64,000 nucleotides of DNA, from positions 434,001 through 498,000 of the forward strand of contig CAMNEE010000001.1 of NCBI GenBank assembly GCA_946536225.1, given 5' to 3'. The DNA comes from UBA6985 sp946536225. GTDB lineage: Bacteria; Bacillota_I; Bacilli_A; RF39; UBA660. Numbering within the stretch: position 1 is the first letter of the stretch; each line of letters starts with the position of its first letter. The notes below the pieces were generated by a model that was given only the letters and a program-made list of their open reading frames with translations, had not been told where the DNA came from and did no database searches. The position numbers and the translations under genes were made by a program. This document shows positions 43,213 through 51,908 of this stretch, one piece after another.

Positions 43213-43221
43213 TGTTATAAT
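43213..43221 (+). promoter_or_regulatory. Extended -10 promoter (TGTTATAAT)
   Basis: TGnTATAAT starts just after the T-tract, 20 bases before ATG 43242. Confidence 0.65.
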
Positions 43222-43241
43222 AATTTTAAGTTGGTGATAAT

Positions 43242-44378
43242 ATGAAAGAGTTGTTATGTAATTTTTATAATAGGAAGGAAGATGAAACTAATCCAGATGG
43301 ATACATCAAGTTTGTAGATGCTAATCCTTACTTTGGGTTTAATTTTCCTTATTGTTTATATATTCCTTATAATGTTGATGGAGAAGTAGATTTATTTTTA
43401 TGTGGTTTAACTCCTGGAGTTTCAACATCTTTAAATGAAGGAATAGAGGATGCCAAAAAGCAAGCTTTTGATAGACAAATACCACCTATATTTAGGAAAT
43501 TATGTTCAGAATATGGTAATGCCATGATTATTCCTCTTATTCCTAGACTTCCTGGTTTATATACAAGTTATTATGCTAAGAATGTTCGTGATAATGACTT
43601 TTCTCTTGTAAAGAAAAATAGAGAAAAAGGAAGAGTTAATATAAAAGATGAAGAATTAGTTAAATTTAAAAATATAGATACTCAAATTGTAAATATGGTT
43701 GAAGATGCTAAAAGACTTATATATGAGGCAGGTTATGAATATGATGATAAAATAGTTACAGTTGGATATTCTGCATCAGCTAAGATGGCAAATTTATTTG
43801 CCGCTCTTCACTCTGGTTTAGTTAAGATGGTTATTGCTGGAGGTACAAGTGGTCTTGGTATTCTTCCTATGGATGAGTACGAAGGAATTAAACTTACTTA
43901 TCCAATTGGAACAAGTGATGTACCTACATTTGATTTAGAAGAATTTAAGAAAATTAAACAATTTTATTTTGTTGGAGAAAATGATATAAATGATCCAGCT
44001 ATGGCTAACTCGGAATTACTAGTAGACTATTATGATCATAATGGTCATCCTGTTTATGTAAGAGACGCGGAAGGAAATAAAATACCTGTAAAAGATGATA
44101 ATGGTAAAATTAAATATATTTTAAATAAAGATGGACTAATGACTCCTTACTTTGAAATTGGTTATACTCCTGAACAAGTAACATTTATACATTCTGTTTT
44201 ATCAAGTGATATAAGTGAACGTTTTCAAAAGCAAAAAGAAATATATGAAAGTGCTGGAATAGATGTAACAATGAAAACATATCCTGGAACACATTCTACT
44301 GTATTTAAGAATGAAGAATTAGATAAAGATATTCTAGAATTCTATAATGGTAAAACGTTAGTTAAAAAATTAGATTAA
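43242..44378 (+). CDS. Alpha/beta hydrolase-like protein
   Basis: 378 residues, no signal peptide. IVTVGYSASAKMANLFAAL has a GxSxS nucleophile elbow with Ser177, and GTHSTV near the end gives a plausible His351. The Asp/Glu acid may lie in the YFVGEND strand (about residue 246). The body between has extended Pro/Gly loops (PLIPRLPGLYTSYYAKNVRD), and a large insertion near residues 265-300 holds a short beta hairpin. A cytoplasmic esterase, lipase or peptidase is possible; substrate unknown. GGTGAT just before the ATG. Confidence 0.7.
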   Translation: MKELLCNFYNRKEDETNPDGYIKFVDANPYFGFNFPYCLYIPYNVDGEVDLFLCGLTPGVSTSLNEGIEDAKKQAFDRQIPPIFRKLCSEYGNAMIIPLIPRLPGLYTSYYAKNVRDNDFSLVKKNREKGRVNIKDEELVKFKNIDTQIVNMVEDAKRLIYEAGYEYDDKIVTVGYSASAKMANLFAALHSGLVKMVIAGGTSGLGILPMDEYEGIKLTYPIGTSDVPTFDLEEFKKIKQFYFVGENDINDPAMANSELLVDYYDHNGHPVYVRDAEGNKIPVKDDNGKIKYILNKDGLMTPYFEIGYTPEQVTFIHSVLSSDISERFQKQKEIYESAGIDVTMKTYPGTHSTVFKNEELDKDILEFYNGKTLVKKLD

Positions 44379-44408
44379 AAAAGAAGAAAAAATATTTTTC
44401 TTTTTTGT
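44376..44408 (+). terminator. Rho-independent terminator (A/T-rich)
   Basis: An A-rich arm with GAAGAAAAA and its complement TTTTTCTTTTTT; a weak stem but a good T-tract. Confidence 0.5.
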
Positions 44409-44437
44409 TTGACATTAATAAAATTATTCTTTATACT
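44409..44437 (+). promoter_or_regulatory. Strong sigma-A promoter (TTGACA-17-TATACT)
   Basis: Consensus -35 TTGACA at 44409-44414 and -10 TATACT at 44432-44437, spacer exactly 17. It drives the 26-residue micro-ORF and the ABC exporter. Confidence 0.85.
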
Positions 44438-44470
44438 TTAAAGTGAATTTAAAGAGAAAGGAGTGAGAAA

Positions 44471-44551
44471 ATGAAGATTTTTAATTCAAATATCAGATTA
44501 GTAGTAGAGAATGGGGAAAATAGATTTGTTTTCTCACATCCTACTATCTAA
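44471..44551 (+). CDS. Micro-ORF upstream of ABC exporter, 26 aa
   Basis: The frame ATG ... TAA encodes 26 residues: MKIFNSNIRLVVENGENRFV then FSHPTI. It has a strong ribosome site, AAAGGAG at 44456-44462, 8 bases before the ATG, and lies between the consensus promoter at 44409 and the ABC exporter start at 44591. It has no classic leader motif such as a GG site, and no cysteine. It may be an exported peptide (pheromone or bacteriocin-like), a leader peptide that controls the exporter by translation, or noise. Confidence 0.55.
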   Translation: MKIFNSNIRLVVENGENRFVFSHPTI

Positions 44552-44590
44552 TTACTTTTACAATTTATTATTTTTTAAGGAGGCAATATT

Positions 44591-46321
44591 ATGAAAAAGA
44601 AAAACAAATTTAGGCCTCTATTAAAGTTAATTAAAGAAGATAGAAAGAAGCTAATTTTCGCGTCCATTTTAATTGTGATAGAAAGTTTGGCTGGTCTTTT
44701 AACAGGTTATTTAAATGGTGCAGCAGTAGAAGCTATAACACTTTTGCAAGTTAAAAAAGCACTTATATTTTTAGGTGTATATTTTTCAATAGAAGTACTT
44801 ATTGATGGACTTATGTCCTCATTTTCTAATGCTTTACTTCTTACTGTTGAAAGTAAATTAACTAGAAAACTTGGATATAATACATATATAAAAGCACTTA
44901 ATTTACCAGCTGTTGCTTTTGAGGAAAAATCCAGTGGTGAAATAATTAATCGTATAACAAATGACTCTAGTTCTTTATCATTTACATTTGGCCATTTATT
45001 ATCAATGGTAACAGGTGTAATAGGTTCATTTATTATACTTATATATGTATTCATGAATTCATGGATTGTTGGTATAGAAATACTTGCTTTCTTATCAACT
45101 ATATTTATTGTTTTAAAGATATTTAATCCTAAACTTAAGGATGCTCATAAAGAAAGAAAAACAGGACAAGATAAATTTACTTCTTTAGTTAACGAATCAA
45201 TAAGAGGCATAAGAGAAATTAAAACACTAGGTATTAAGAAACACCTAGTAAATGAAGCAAGAAATATTAATGAAGATTTATTTGGTGTATCTAAGAGGGA
45301 AATTGATATTCAAAAGAACTTTAATAGATATACTAGAATAATTAAAGCTGTTTTAGAAGTAGGAGTATTTGCTACATGTGTAGTACTTTTATACTATAAA
45401 CAAATTAATTTAACATTCTTTGTTGCAATGACTTATTATGTTTATAGATATATGTGGTTAATAGAAAATATTAATGATTTATCTCAAACATATCAAAAAG
45501 TATCTGTATCTATTGAAAGAGTAAATGAACTGTTAGAAAATACTCTTTATAATGATGTAGAGTTTGGAGATAAAAGAATTAAAAATATAAAAGGTGTAAT
45601 TGAGTTTAAACATGTTACATTTGGTTATCCAAATGAAGATGTTACATTAAAAGACTTTAACTTAAAAATAGAACCTAATAAAAAGGTTGCAATAGTAGGT
45701 GCATCTGGTCAAGGTAAATCAACTTTATTTAATTTAATTACCAGAATATTTGATCCTAATATGGGTGAGATTACTCTGGATGGAGTAAATATTAAAGATT
45801 TAACAGAAGATGAGTTAGTACATCATATTTCTATTATTAGACAAGAACCATTTATCTTTAATAGAACTATTTTAGATAACTTTAAATTAATAGATAAAAA
45901 TATTAAATTAAGTGAAGTTAGAAAGTATGCTAAGTTAGCTTATATAGATGACTATATCATGGGACTTCCTAAGAAGTATGACACTCTTTTAGGAGAAGGT
46001 GGAGTAAACTTATCAGGTGGTCAAAAACAAAGACTTTCTATTGCAAGAACGCTTTCTAAAGGTTCTAAAGTAATATTATTTGATGAAGCAACAAGTGCTC
46101 TTGATAATAATTCTCAAGGATTCATTAAACAAGCAATTGATGATATTGCTAAAACACACACAGTAGTAATTGTTGCTCATAGACTTAGTACTATACAAGA
46201 TGCTGATGTTATACATGTTGTAGATAAGGGTAAAATAGTAGCATCTGGTACACATGAAGAGTTAATGAATACTTCTAAAATATATAAAAATCTTTATAAA
46301 TCTGAGTCTTTAAATTCATAA
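44591..46321 (+). CDS. ABC-type exporter, fused permease and ATPase (MsbA/LmrA-like)
   Basis: 576 residues. Six membrane helices fall in the N-terminal 330 residues. The ATPase has Walker A GASGQGKS near 370-377, signature LSGGQKQR, Walker B VILFDEATSAL and the H-loop VAHRLSTIQ. Half-transporters of this kind homodimerise and export lipids, drugs or peptides. AAGGAGG at 44577-44583 before the ATG. It follows the micro-ORF; no peptidase C39 domain, so it would not itself cleave a leader. A terminator follows. Confidence 0.93.
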   Translation: MKKKNKFRPLLKLIKEDRKKLIFASILIVIESLAGLLTGYLNGAAVEAITLLQVKKALIFLGVYFSIEVLIDGLMSSFSNALLLTVESKLTRKLGYNTYIKALNLPAVAFEEKSSGEIINRITNDSSSLSFTFGHLLSMVTGVIGSFIILIYVFMNSWIVGIEILAFLSTIFIVLKIFNPKLKDAHKERKTGQDKFTSLVNESIRGIREIKTLGIKKHLVNEARNINEDLFGVSKREIDIQKNFNRYTRIIKAVLEVGVFATCVVLLYYKQINLTFFVAMTYYVYRYMWLIENINDLSQTYQKVSVSIERVNELLENTLYNDVEFGDKRIKNIKGVIEFKHVTFGYPNEDVTLKDFNLKIEPNKKVAIVGASGQGKSTLFNLITRIFDPNMGEITLDGVNIKDLTEDELVHHISIIRQEPFIFNRTILDNFKLIDKNIKLSEVRKYAKLAYIDDYIMGLPKKYDTLLGEGGVNLSGGQKQRLSIARTLSKGSKVILFDEATSALDNNSQGFIKQAIDDIAKTHTVVIVAHRLSTIQDADVIHVVDKGKIVASGTHEELMNTSKIYKNLYKSESLNS

Positions 46322-46355
46322 AAGAGTTCTACAATTAAGTAGACTCTTTTTTTAT
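46321..46355 (+). terminator. Rho-independent terminator
   Basis: AAAGAGTTCTAC and GTAGACTCTTT arms around AATTAA, with one bulge, then a T-tract; overlaps the exporter stop. Confidence 0.8.
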
Positions 46356-46431
46356 GTTCATGGGATTTTGGTTGCTCTTTTATTATTGTTTATCTATAAG
46401 ATAAATGCTATAATTTTAATTGGTGGTTAAG

Positions 46432-46743
46432 ATGGAAAAATTGATTTATATATTCTTGCCCATGGCTTTACTATATAAATTATTTAGCAAGAAAAAAGAA
46501 ACATTCTTTGAATCTATTATTAGATACTTATCGCTTTGTTTAATAAACAATTTAATATGTATTTTTTTACTTAGAAAAGCTTGGCATATGTTAGACTTTG
46601 GAGTAGGTTTAAAATATGTATTTAATTACTCAATATTAAGTTTATTTATAGGTTTTATACTTGCTATTATACATAACTTTTTAATAAATAAATTTGATAT
46701 AAAGTTTGAGGTTATAGAAGATGAAGAAAAAAAGAAAAAGTAA
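46432..46743 (+). CDS. Small membrane protein, 103 aa, first gene of lipid operon
   Basis: No family recognised. Three hydrophobic segments (about 3-15, 35-52, 63-85) and a basic/acidic C-terminal tail (EVIEDEEKKKK). I start at ATG 46432 (GGTGG a few bases before); an upstream TTG at 46420 is not needed. It overlaps the MdoB-like gene by 23 bases, so it belongs to the same operon and may be an accessory subunit of it. Confidence 0.6.
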   Translation: MEKLIYIFLPMALLYKLFSKKKETFFESIIRYLSLCLINNLICIFLLRKAWHMLDFGVGLKYVFNYSILSLFIGFILAIIHNFLINKFDIKFEVIEDEEKKKK

Positions 46744-48244
46744 TAAAAAAAAGATAATCCATCTTGTTATTCTTTCATTAATCACTGCATTTGTATGTTT
46801 TGAAATATATACTAAAGTATTTTTTGGAAATGAATCTGTTGATGAGTTTTATTTCTATATGATGCATGGAGCTAAGAATGGTGACTTAGGTATGTATTGG
46901 AATGGTATTAAGTTTTCAATTCCAATATTTATTTGTATAATGGCACTAGTTTACTCAATATTCTATAATGTGTTAGTTAATAAAAGCATTTATGTTTCTA
47001 TTAAAGGAAAGAAACATAAAATATATCCATTTGATATAGTAATTAATCACAGAAAGTTCTTTACTTATCTATATGTAATTCTATCTTTAGTTGCTGCGAT
47101 ATATAATTATAGAATTACAAGATTCTTTGCTAGTAATATAATTAAATCTACATTTATTGAAGATAATTATGTTATGAATAAAGATGATATAAAATTTAAT
47201 AAAAAACGTAATTTGATATATATAATAGTAGAATCTTTAGAAACCACATTCTTTACTAAAGAACAAGGTGGTTCTTGGGATCATGAAGTTATACCTGAGT
47301 TATATGACTTGCTTAATCAAAGTGATACATATTATTTCAGTGGTAACTCAAAAGCAGGTGGGTTATTAAATCAATATGGTGGTTCTTGGACAACTTCAGC
47401 TATTATTTCTAATAATACTGGTCTTCCTTTGAAAGTACATCTTTCAAGAACACAATATCAAAGAAATAATTATATGAATGGTGCTTATGCTTTAGGTGAT
47501 TTACTTAAAGATAATGGATATTATAATGAAGTAATAACTGCTGCAAGAGCAGACTTCGGAGGTATTGAAGAGTTCTATTTGCAACACGGTAACTATAATA
47601 TAGTTGATATCAGTACTCTTAATAGTCTAGGTTACGAATATGATGAATCAGACTTGGGAGTATGGGGATTTAACGATAAATATTTATTTGAGGTAGCTAA
47701 GAAACGTGTTGAAGAAGCATCAAAGAAGGATCAACCATTTAATATTGCTATGATTACGATAGATACACATCCTAATGATGGATTTGTAGGAGACTATACG
47801 TTGAATAAATTTGATGAACAATTTGATAATGTTTATGCTACAACAAGTAAATTATTAGCTGAATTTGTAAATTGGGTTAAAGCACAGGATTATTATAAAG
47901 ATACAACAATAGTTATTGTTGGAGATCATTTAAATATGCAAACTGAATATTTCTATGATAGAGATGACAATAGATATATCTTTAATGCATTTATTAATCC
48001 AGCAGTTAAACCAGAAAATACAAAAAATAGAAAAGCCATGGCAATTGATATGTATCCATCTACAGTTGCTGCTATTGGTGGTGAAATTAGTTCTAATAAG
48101 TTAGGACTTGGTACGAATTTATTTTCAGATGAGGAAACACTTGCTGAAGAGTATGGTGTTGAAGAGTTAAATAATCAATTAGCCAAGAAGTCTGAGTTTT
48201 ATAATACAAAGATACTAGGTTTAAAACCTAGGGAAAATAAATAG
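46721..48244 (+). CDS. MdoB/LTA-synthase-like phosphoglycerol or phosphoethanolamine transferase
   Basis: 507 residues. Three to four N-terminal membrane helices (about 12-130) lead to an extracellular alkaline-phosphatase-superfamily domain. NLIYIIVESLETTF has the first metal Glu, GGSWTTSAIIS holds the Thr nucleophile (SWTT, compare GTGWT in E. coli MdoB), and a late VGDHLNMQ has the Asp-His metal pair. MdoB adds phosphoglycerol to glucans, LtaS builds lipoteichoic acid, and related enzymes move phosphoethanolamine. The neighbouring PssA and Psd make phosphatidylethanolamine, so a phosphoethanolamine donor is possible. Overlaps the upstream gene by 23 bases. Confidence 0.85.
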   Translation: MKKKRKSNKKKIIHLVILSLITAFVCFEIYTKVFFGNESVDEFYFYMMHGAKNGDLGMYWNGIKFSIPIFICIMALVYSIFYNVLVNKSIYVSIKGKKHKIYPFDIVINHRKFFTYLYVILSLVAAIYNYRITRFFASNIIKSTFIEDNYVMNKDDIKFNKKRNLIYIIVESLETTFFTKEQGGSWDHEVIPELYDLLNQSDTYYFSGNSKAGGLLNQYGGSWTTSAIISNNTGLPLKVHLSRTQYQRNNYMNGAYALGDLLKDNGYYNEVITAARADFGGIEEFYLQHGNYNIVDISTLNSLGYEYDESDLGVWGFNDKYLFEVAKKRVEEASKKDQPFNIAMITIDTHPNDGFVGDYTLNKFDEQFDNVYATTSKLLAEFVNWVKAQDYYKDTTIVIVGDHLNMQTEYFYDRDDNRYIFNAFINPAVKPENTKNRKAMAIDMYPSTVAAIGGEISSNKLGLGTNLFSDEETLAEEYGVEELNNQLAKKSEFYNTKILGLKPRENK

Positions 48245-48259
48245 TTTAGGAGAATAATT

Positions 48260-48880
48260 ATGAGTAAAATAAGAAAATCATGTTTAGTAACATATATGGG
48301 AATTGCATTTGGAGTATTATCTCTTTGGTATGCATTTAATAAATGCGCATTCTCAAGTGAAAATGTAATTAAGTATACACTTATATGTTTAATGCTATCA
48401 GGTATATGTGATATGTTTGATGGTAAATTTGCAAGAATGTGCAAGAGAGATAAAGCTGAAAAAGAATTTGGTATTCAACTTGATTCACTTGCAGATACAT
48501 TCTGTTTTATAGCTGTTCCAGTTGTAATTATGCTTGCTATAGGTATGAATAATTGGTATCACCTAATTGTATATATTTACTTTGTTATAGGTGGTGTTAC
48601 AAGACTTGGATGGTTTAATGTTAATGCAGATGAAGATAAACCTGTTGCATACTTTACAGGTATTCCTGTAACATCTACAGCTATAATTTATCCATTAGTA
48701 GGATTACTTCATACAAGAGTTGCGGATAATACATTTGAAGTTATATTAATTATTATTACTTTAATTGTTGCATTCTTATTCAACTTTAATATAAAGATTC
48801 CTAAATTTAAAGATAATTGGTATTACATTTTAATGCCAATTCTAGCTTTACTACTTGCTATTATTTTAGTTATTCTATGA
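48260..48880 (+). CDS. pssA: CDP-diacylglycerol-serine O-phosphatidyltransferase
   Basis: 206 residues with about six membrane helices. The CDP-alcohol phosphatidyltransferase motif is Asp51-x2-Asp54-Gly55-x2-Ala58-Arg59-x11-Gly71-x3-Asp75-x3-Asp79. It makes phosphatidylserine from CDP-diacylglycerol and serine. TAGGAG before the ATG. Its TGA overlaps the psd ATG (ATGA), a standard pairing. Confidence 0.9.
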   Translation: MSKIRKSCLVTYMGIAFGVLSLWYAFNKCAFSSENVIKYTLICLMLSGICDMFDGKFARMCKRDKAEKEFGIQLDSLADTFCFIAVPVVIMLAIGMNNWYHLIVYIYFVIGGVTRLGWFNVNADEDKPVAYFTGIPVTSTAIIYPLVGLLHTRVADNTFEVILIIITLIVAFLFNFNIKIPKFKDNWYYILMPILALLLAIILVIL

Positions 48881-49713
48881 TTAAATATTATAATTTAAAA
48901 AATAAAGAGTATGTTACTGAAAAGGAAAGTGCTGGGCTTAAGTTTTTATATAATAATGTAATTGGTAGATTTATACTTAAAGTGGTAATATCTAAGCCTA
49001 TTAGAAATATATATAATAAATATATGAGTTCAAGCCTTTCTAAAGGTAAGATAAAAAAGTTTATTAAGAAAAATAGTATTAATATGAATGAATATGTTGA
49101 TGAAGAATATTCTTCATTTAATGCTTTTTTTATGAGAAGAATTAAAGATGGAAAAAGAAAAATAGAAGATGGATTAATAGCAGTAGCTGATTCAAAATTA
49201 ATTGTTTATAAAATTGATGATAATTCTTCTTTTAAAATAAAAAATTCTATATATACTGTTAATGAATTATTACAAGAAAGTAATGATGATTATAAAGGTG
49301 GTTATGCACTTGTATTTCGTCTATGTGTAGATGATTATCATCATTATGTTTTTCCTGATAAAGGAGAAATAAAAAAATCTAAATATATAAAAGGTGCCTT
49401 ACATACAGTTCAACCAATTGCCTTTAAAAAATATAAAGTATTTCATGAAAATGCACGTGTAGTAACGACTCTTGATTGTAAAAATCTAGGTGTTGTTAAA
49501 TATGTTGAAGTAGGTGCTATGATGATTGGTAAGATCGTCAATGAACCTGTTAAGAATTTTAATAAAGGTGATGAGAAAGGTCATTTTGAATTTGGAGGTT
49601 CAACAATTGTTTTACTAATTGAAAAAGATAAAGCTAGTATTAACCCAGATATATTAAGAGCAAGTGAAGATGGTATTGAAACTATAGTTAAAATGGGTAA
49701 CTCTATTAGTTAG
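48877..49713 (+). CDS. psd: Phosphatidylserine decarboxylase
   Basis: 278 residues from ATG 48877, coupled to pssA by ATGA. The enzyme is a self-cleaving pyruvoyl protein: GGST at 240-243 is the cleavage site, with Ser242 becoming the pyruvoyl group (LGST in E. coli). RLCVDDYHHYVFPDKG is the family's His-containing motif. It converts phosphatidylserine to phosphatidylethanolamine, giving PE with PssA. A longer frame from 48817 lies in pssA and is not used. Confidence 0.93.
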   Translation: MIKYYNLKNKEYVTEKESAGLKFLYNNVIGRFILKVVISKPIRNIYNKYMSSSLSKGKIKKFIKKNSINMNEYVDEEYSSFNAFFMRRIKDGKRKIEDGLIAVADSKLIVYKIDDNSSFKIKNSIYTVNELLQESNDDYKGGYALVFRLCVDDYHHYVFPDKGEIKKSKYIKGALHTVQPIAFKKYKVFHENARVVTTLDCKNLGVVKYVEVGAMMIGKIVNEPVKNFNKGDEKGHFEFGGSTIVLLIEKDKASINPDILRASEDGIETIVKMGNSIS

Positions 49714-49725
49714 AAAGGAATAATT

Positions 49726-50745
49726 ATGAAAAGACGTAAAGTATCTAAATATGTATGTTCTATTCTTTTATTAGTTTTGATATTTTATCTGACTTTTCAT
49801 ACATTATTTAGTCATCATAATATAAATAGTATTGTAAAAGATATTAGAAATATAGATTTGAAATATGTTCTTATAGCTTTAGGTCTAATGTTTTTTTATT
49901 TCATTTTACAAGGAACATATATGAAACGTAATTTGAAATTACTTGGTGAAGATATAAAGATACATAAAGGAGTATTTTATTCTGTGGTTGAATATTTCTT
50001 TAGTGGTATAACTCCTTCTTCCACAGGTGGTCAACCAGTTCAATTATTCTATATGGATAAAGATAAGATTCCTAAAAAGAAGAGTTTAATAACACTTCTT
50101 TTAAATACTATTTTTTTTAAAATTATTATAGTAGTATTTGCTATTTTAATATTTATTTTTGATAGTAAATTAATACTTAGCTTAAGTCCTTTATTTGTAG
50201 TATTTTATATTATAGGTATAGCAGTAGATAGTTTTATGATAATAGGTGGATATTTATTATTATTTCATAATAAATTATTAAAAACTATTTTAGAGTTAAT
50301 AGAAAAGTTTGTTAGATTATTTAAAAAGAATTTTGATTTAACTATAGAAAAAAATATAGAAGAATATAAGAATAGTGTAAAACTTCTTAAAGGACATTTT
50401 TTTGAGTTATCATTTGAGTTATTTTTAACTTTACTACAAAGATTATGTATGTTTTCAATTTCATATGTAATATATAGATCATTTGGTTTAAGTGAATATA
50501 GTTATTTACAAATAATAATTATTCAAATAAGTGTTCAAACCGCAATTGAGTTTGTACCTCTTCCAGGTGGTGCAGGTGTAAGTGAATTCTTACTTAATGC
50601 TTTCTTTATAACAGTATTTGGGGAAGTTACAGCTCCAGCTGCAATGATTGCTACTAGAACATTCTCATTCTATATTCCTTTAGTTGGAAGTGGTTTAGTA
50701 ATACTTTGTAAATATATTAAAGATAATTTTATAGAAGGTAGATGA
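49726..50745 (+). CDS. Flippase-like LPG_synthase_TM/YbhN family protein
   Basis: 339 residues, about eight hydrophobic helices. GITPSSTGGQPVQLFYM and FVPLPGGAGVSEFLLNAFF are the two conserved loop motifs of the lysylphosphatidylglycerol synthase TM family (MprF N-terminal half), which flips lipids. There is no C-terminal synthase domain, so it is the flippase part alone. In the lipid operon it may move PE or a modified lipid outward. GAAAGGAA ribosome site. Overlaps guaD by 4 bases. Confidence 0.85.
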   Translation: MKRRKVSKYVCSILLLVLIFYLTFHTLFSHHNINSIVKDIRNIDLKYVLIALGLMFFYFILQGTYMKRNLKLLGEDIKIHKGVFYSVVEYFFSGITPSSTGGQPVQLFYMDKDKIPKKKSLITLLLNTIFFKIIIVVFAILIFIFDSKLILSLSPLFVVFYIIGIAVDSFMIIGGYLLLFHNKLLKTILELIEKFVRLFKKNFDLTIEKNIEEYKNSVKLLKGHFFELSFELFLTLLQRLCMFSISYVIYRSFGLSEYSYLQIIIIQISVQTAIEFVPLPGGAGVSEFLLNAFFITVFGEVTAPAAMIATRTFSFYIPLVGSGLVILCKYIKDNFIEGR

Positions 50746-51227
50746 AAAAGATGAATGAGAGATTTATGAATGAGGCTGTAATAGAATCTAGATGTAATGA
50801 AGCTAATAATTATCAAGATGGAGGTCCATTTGGGGCTGTTATTGTTAAAGATGGATTAATTATTGCAAGAGGTCATAATACAGTTATTAAAGACGAGGAT
50901 CCAACAGCTCATGCTGAGGTAAATGCTATAAGAGAAGCAGCAAGAGTACTTGGTACACATGATTTAAGTGGTACTACTATTTATGCTAGTAGTGAACCTT
51001 GTCCTATGTGCTTAAGTGCAATCATCTGGGCAAATATAAAGACAGCATATTATGCTAATACTCGCGAGGATGCTGGTGATATAGGTTTTAGAGATGATTT
51101 AATATATGACTTTATTAAATCAAATAATAGTGATGTTACCACACTAGATTTAAAAAGAATAGAATCTAATGAAGCATTACAAGTATTTAAAGATTTTAAA
51201 AATAATAAAGATAAAACTATGTATTAG
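50742..51227 (+). CDS. guaD: Guanine deaminase
   Basis: 161 residues. GGPFGAVIVKDG start of the CMP/dCMP-deaminase fold; HAE with His57 and catalytic Glu59, then SSEPCPMC with Cys87 and Cys90, bind zinc. The late GFRDDLIYDFI stretch fits Bacillus GuaD, which turns guanine into xanthine. The first ATG (50742) overlaps the flippase stop; a second ATG at 50751 is also possible. A terminator follows. Confidence 0.88.
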   Translation: MKKMNERFMNEAVIESRCNEANNYQDGGPFGAVIVKDGLIIARGHNTVIKDEDPTAHAEVNAIREAARVLGTHDLSGTTIYASSEPCPMCLSAIIWANIKTAYYANTREDAGDIGFRDDLIYDFIKSNNSDVTTLDLKRIESNEALQVFKDFKNNKDKTMY

Positions 51228-51244
51228 TATTAAAAATGAAAGAT

Positions 51245-51270
51245 AAAGATGTAGAAATACATCTTTTTAT
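51245..51270 (+). terminator. Rho-independent terminator (GAAA loop)
   Basis: AAAGATGTA and TACATCTTT around GAAA, then TT; a -10 TATAAT at 51273-51278 begins right after. Confidence 0.8.
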
Positions 51271-51305
51271 TGTATAATGTAGATAGATATAAAGTAGGTG
51301 TAAAG

Positions 51306-51803
51306 ATGTTTTTAAGTGAAGTAGTTAATTCTATTATTATTCCAATTATTTGTTCAATTATTACAGGTGGTATTACTTTTACAGGTGTATTATTTACTAT
51401 ACATCAAGAAAATAAAAAGTATAAACTTATACAACAAGAAAGTTTAAGACCACTTTTCTGTGTAAAAGAGGAAGAAGATAATCAAAAATATCCTGAGATG
51501 GTATTTAATAAACCAGATATTAAAGATGTTTATTATAGAGTACCTATAGTTATACTTCAAAATACAGATCACTCAGTTTTTAAGATAAAAAGAATATTTG
51601 TTAATAATGAAGAATATAAACCTCAAAGGAATAAAGTTGTGTTAAAAAATGAACTTATTCAGTTAATTGTAGAAAGCTCAATTAATAAAATAGAGTCTTT
51701 CCAAATAGTTGTTTTAGATATATATGATAATGAATATTTATATGAAGGTATTATTGAAGATGGTAACGTTGTAGATGTTGTATTAAAACCAACATTTATG
51801 TAA
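51306..51803 (+). CDS. Small membrane-anchored protein, 165 aa
   Basis: No family recognised. One hydrophobic helix near the N terminus (about 8-31) is followed by a soluble domain rich in beta-like segments. I start at ATG 51306 with AGGTG just before; the earlier frame start at 51270 is in the promoter region. The rest is mixed, with no cysteine-rich motif. Topology suggests the domain is in the cytoplasm or at the surface. Confidence 0.55.
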   Translation: MFLSEVVNSIIIPIICSIITGGITFTGVLFTIHQENKKYKLIQQESLRPLFCVKEEEDNQKYPEMVFNKPDIKDVYYRVPIVILQNTDHSVFKIKRIFVNNEEYKPQRNKVVLKNELIQLIVESSINKIESFQIVVLDIYDNEYLYEGIIEDGNVVDVVLKPTFM

Positions 51804-51837
51804 ATTTTAAATAAAAAAATAAAAAGTGTAAAATTAT

Positions 51838-51871
51838 AGTCACTGTTGCAAATGCAACAATGACTTTTTTT
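51838..51871 (+). terminator. Strong rho-independent terminator
   Basis: AGTCACTGTTGC and GCAACAATGACT arms around AAAT, one C-A mismatch, then T7. It stands between the small membrane protein and pflB. Confidence 0.9.
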
Positions 51872-51908
51872 CTTTCTGTAATAGAATGATTATCATAGGA
51901 GGATAAAA

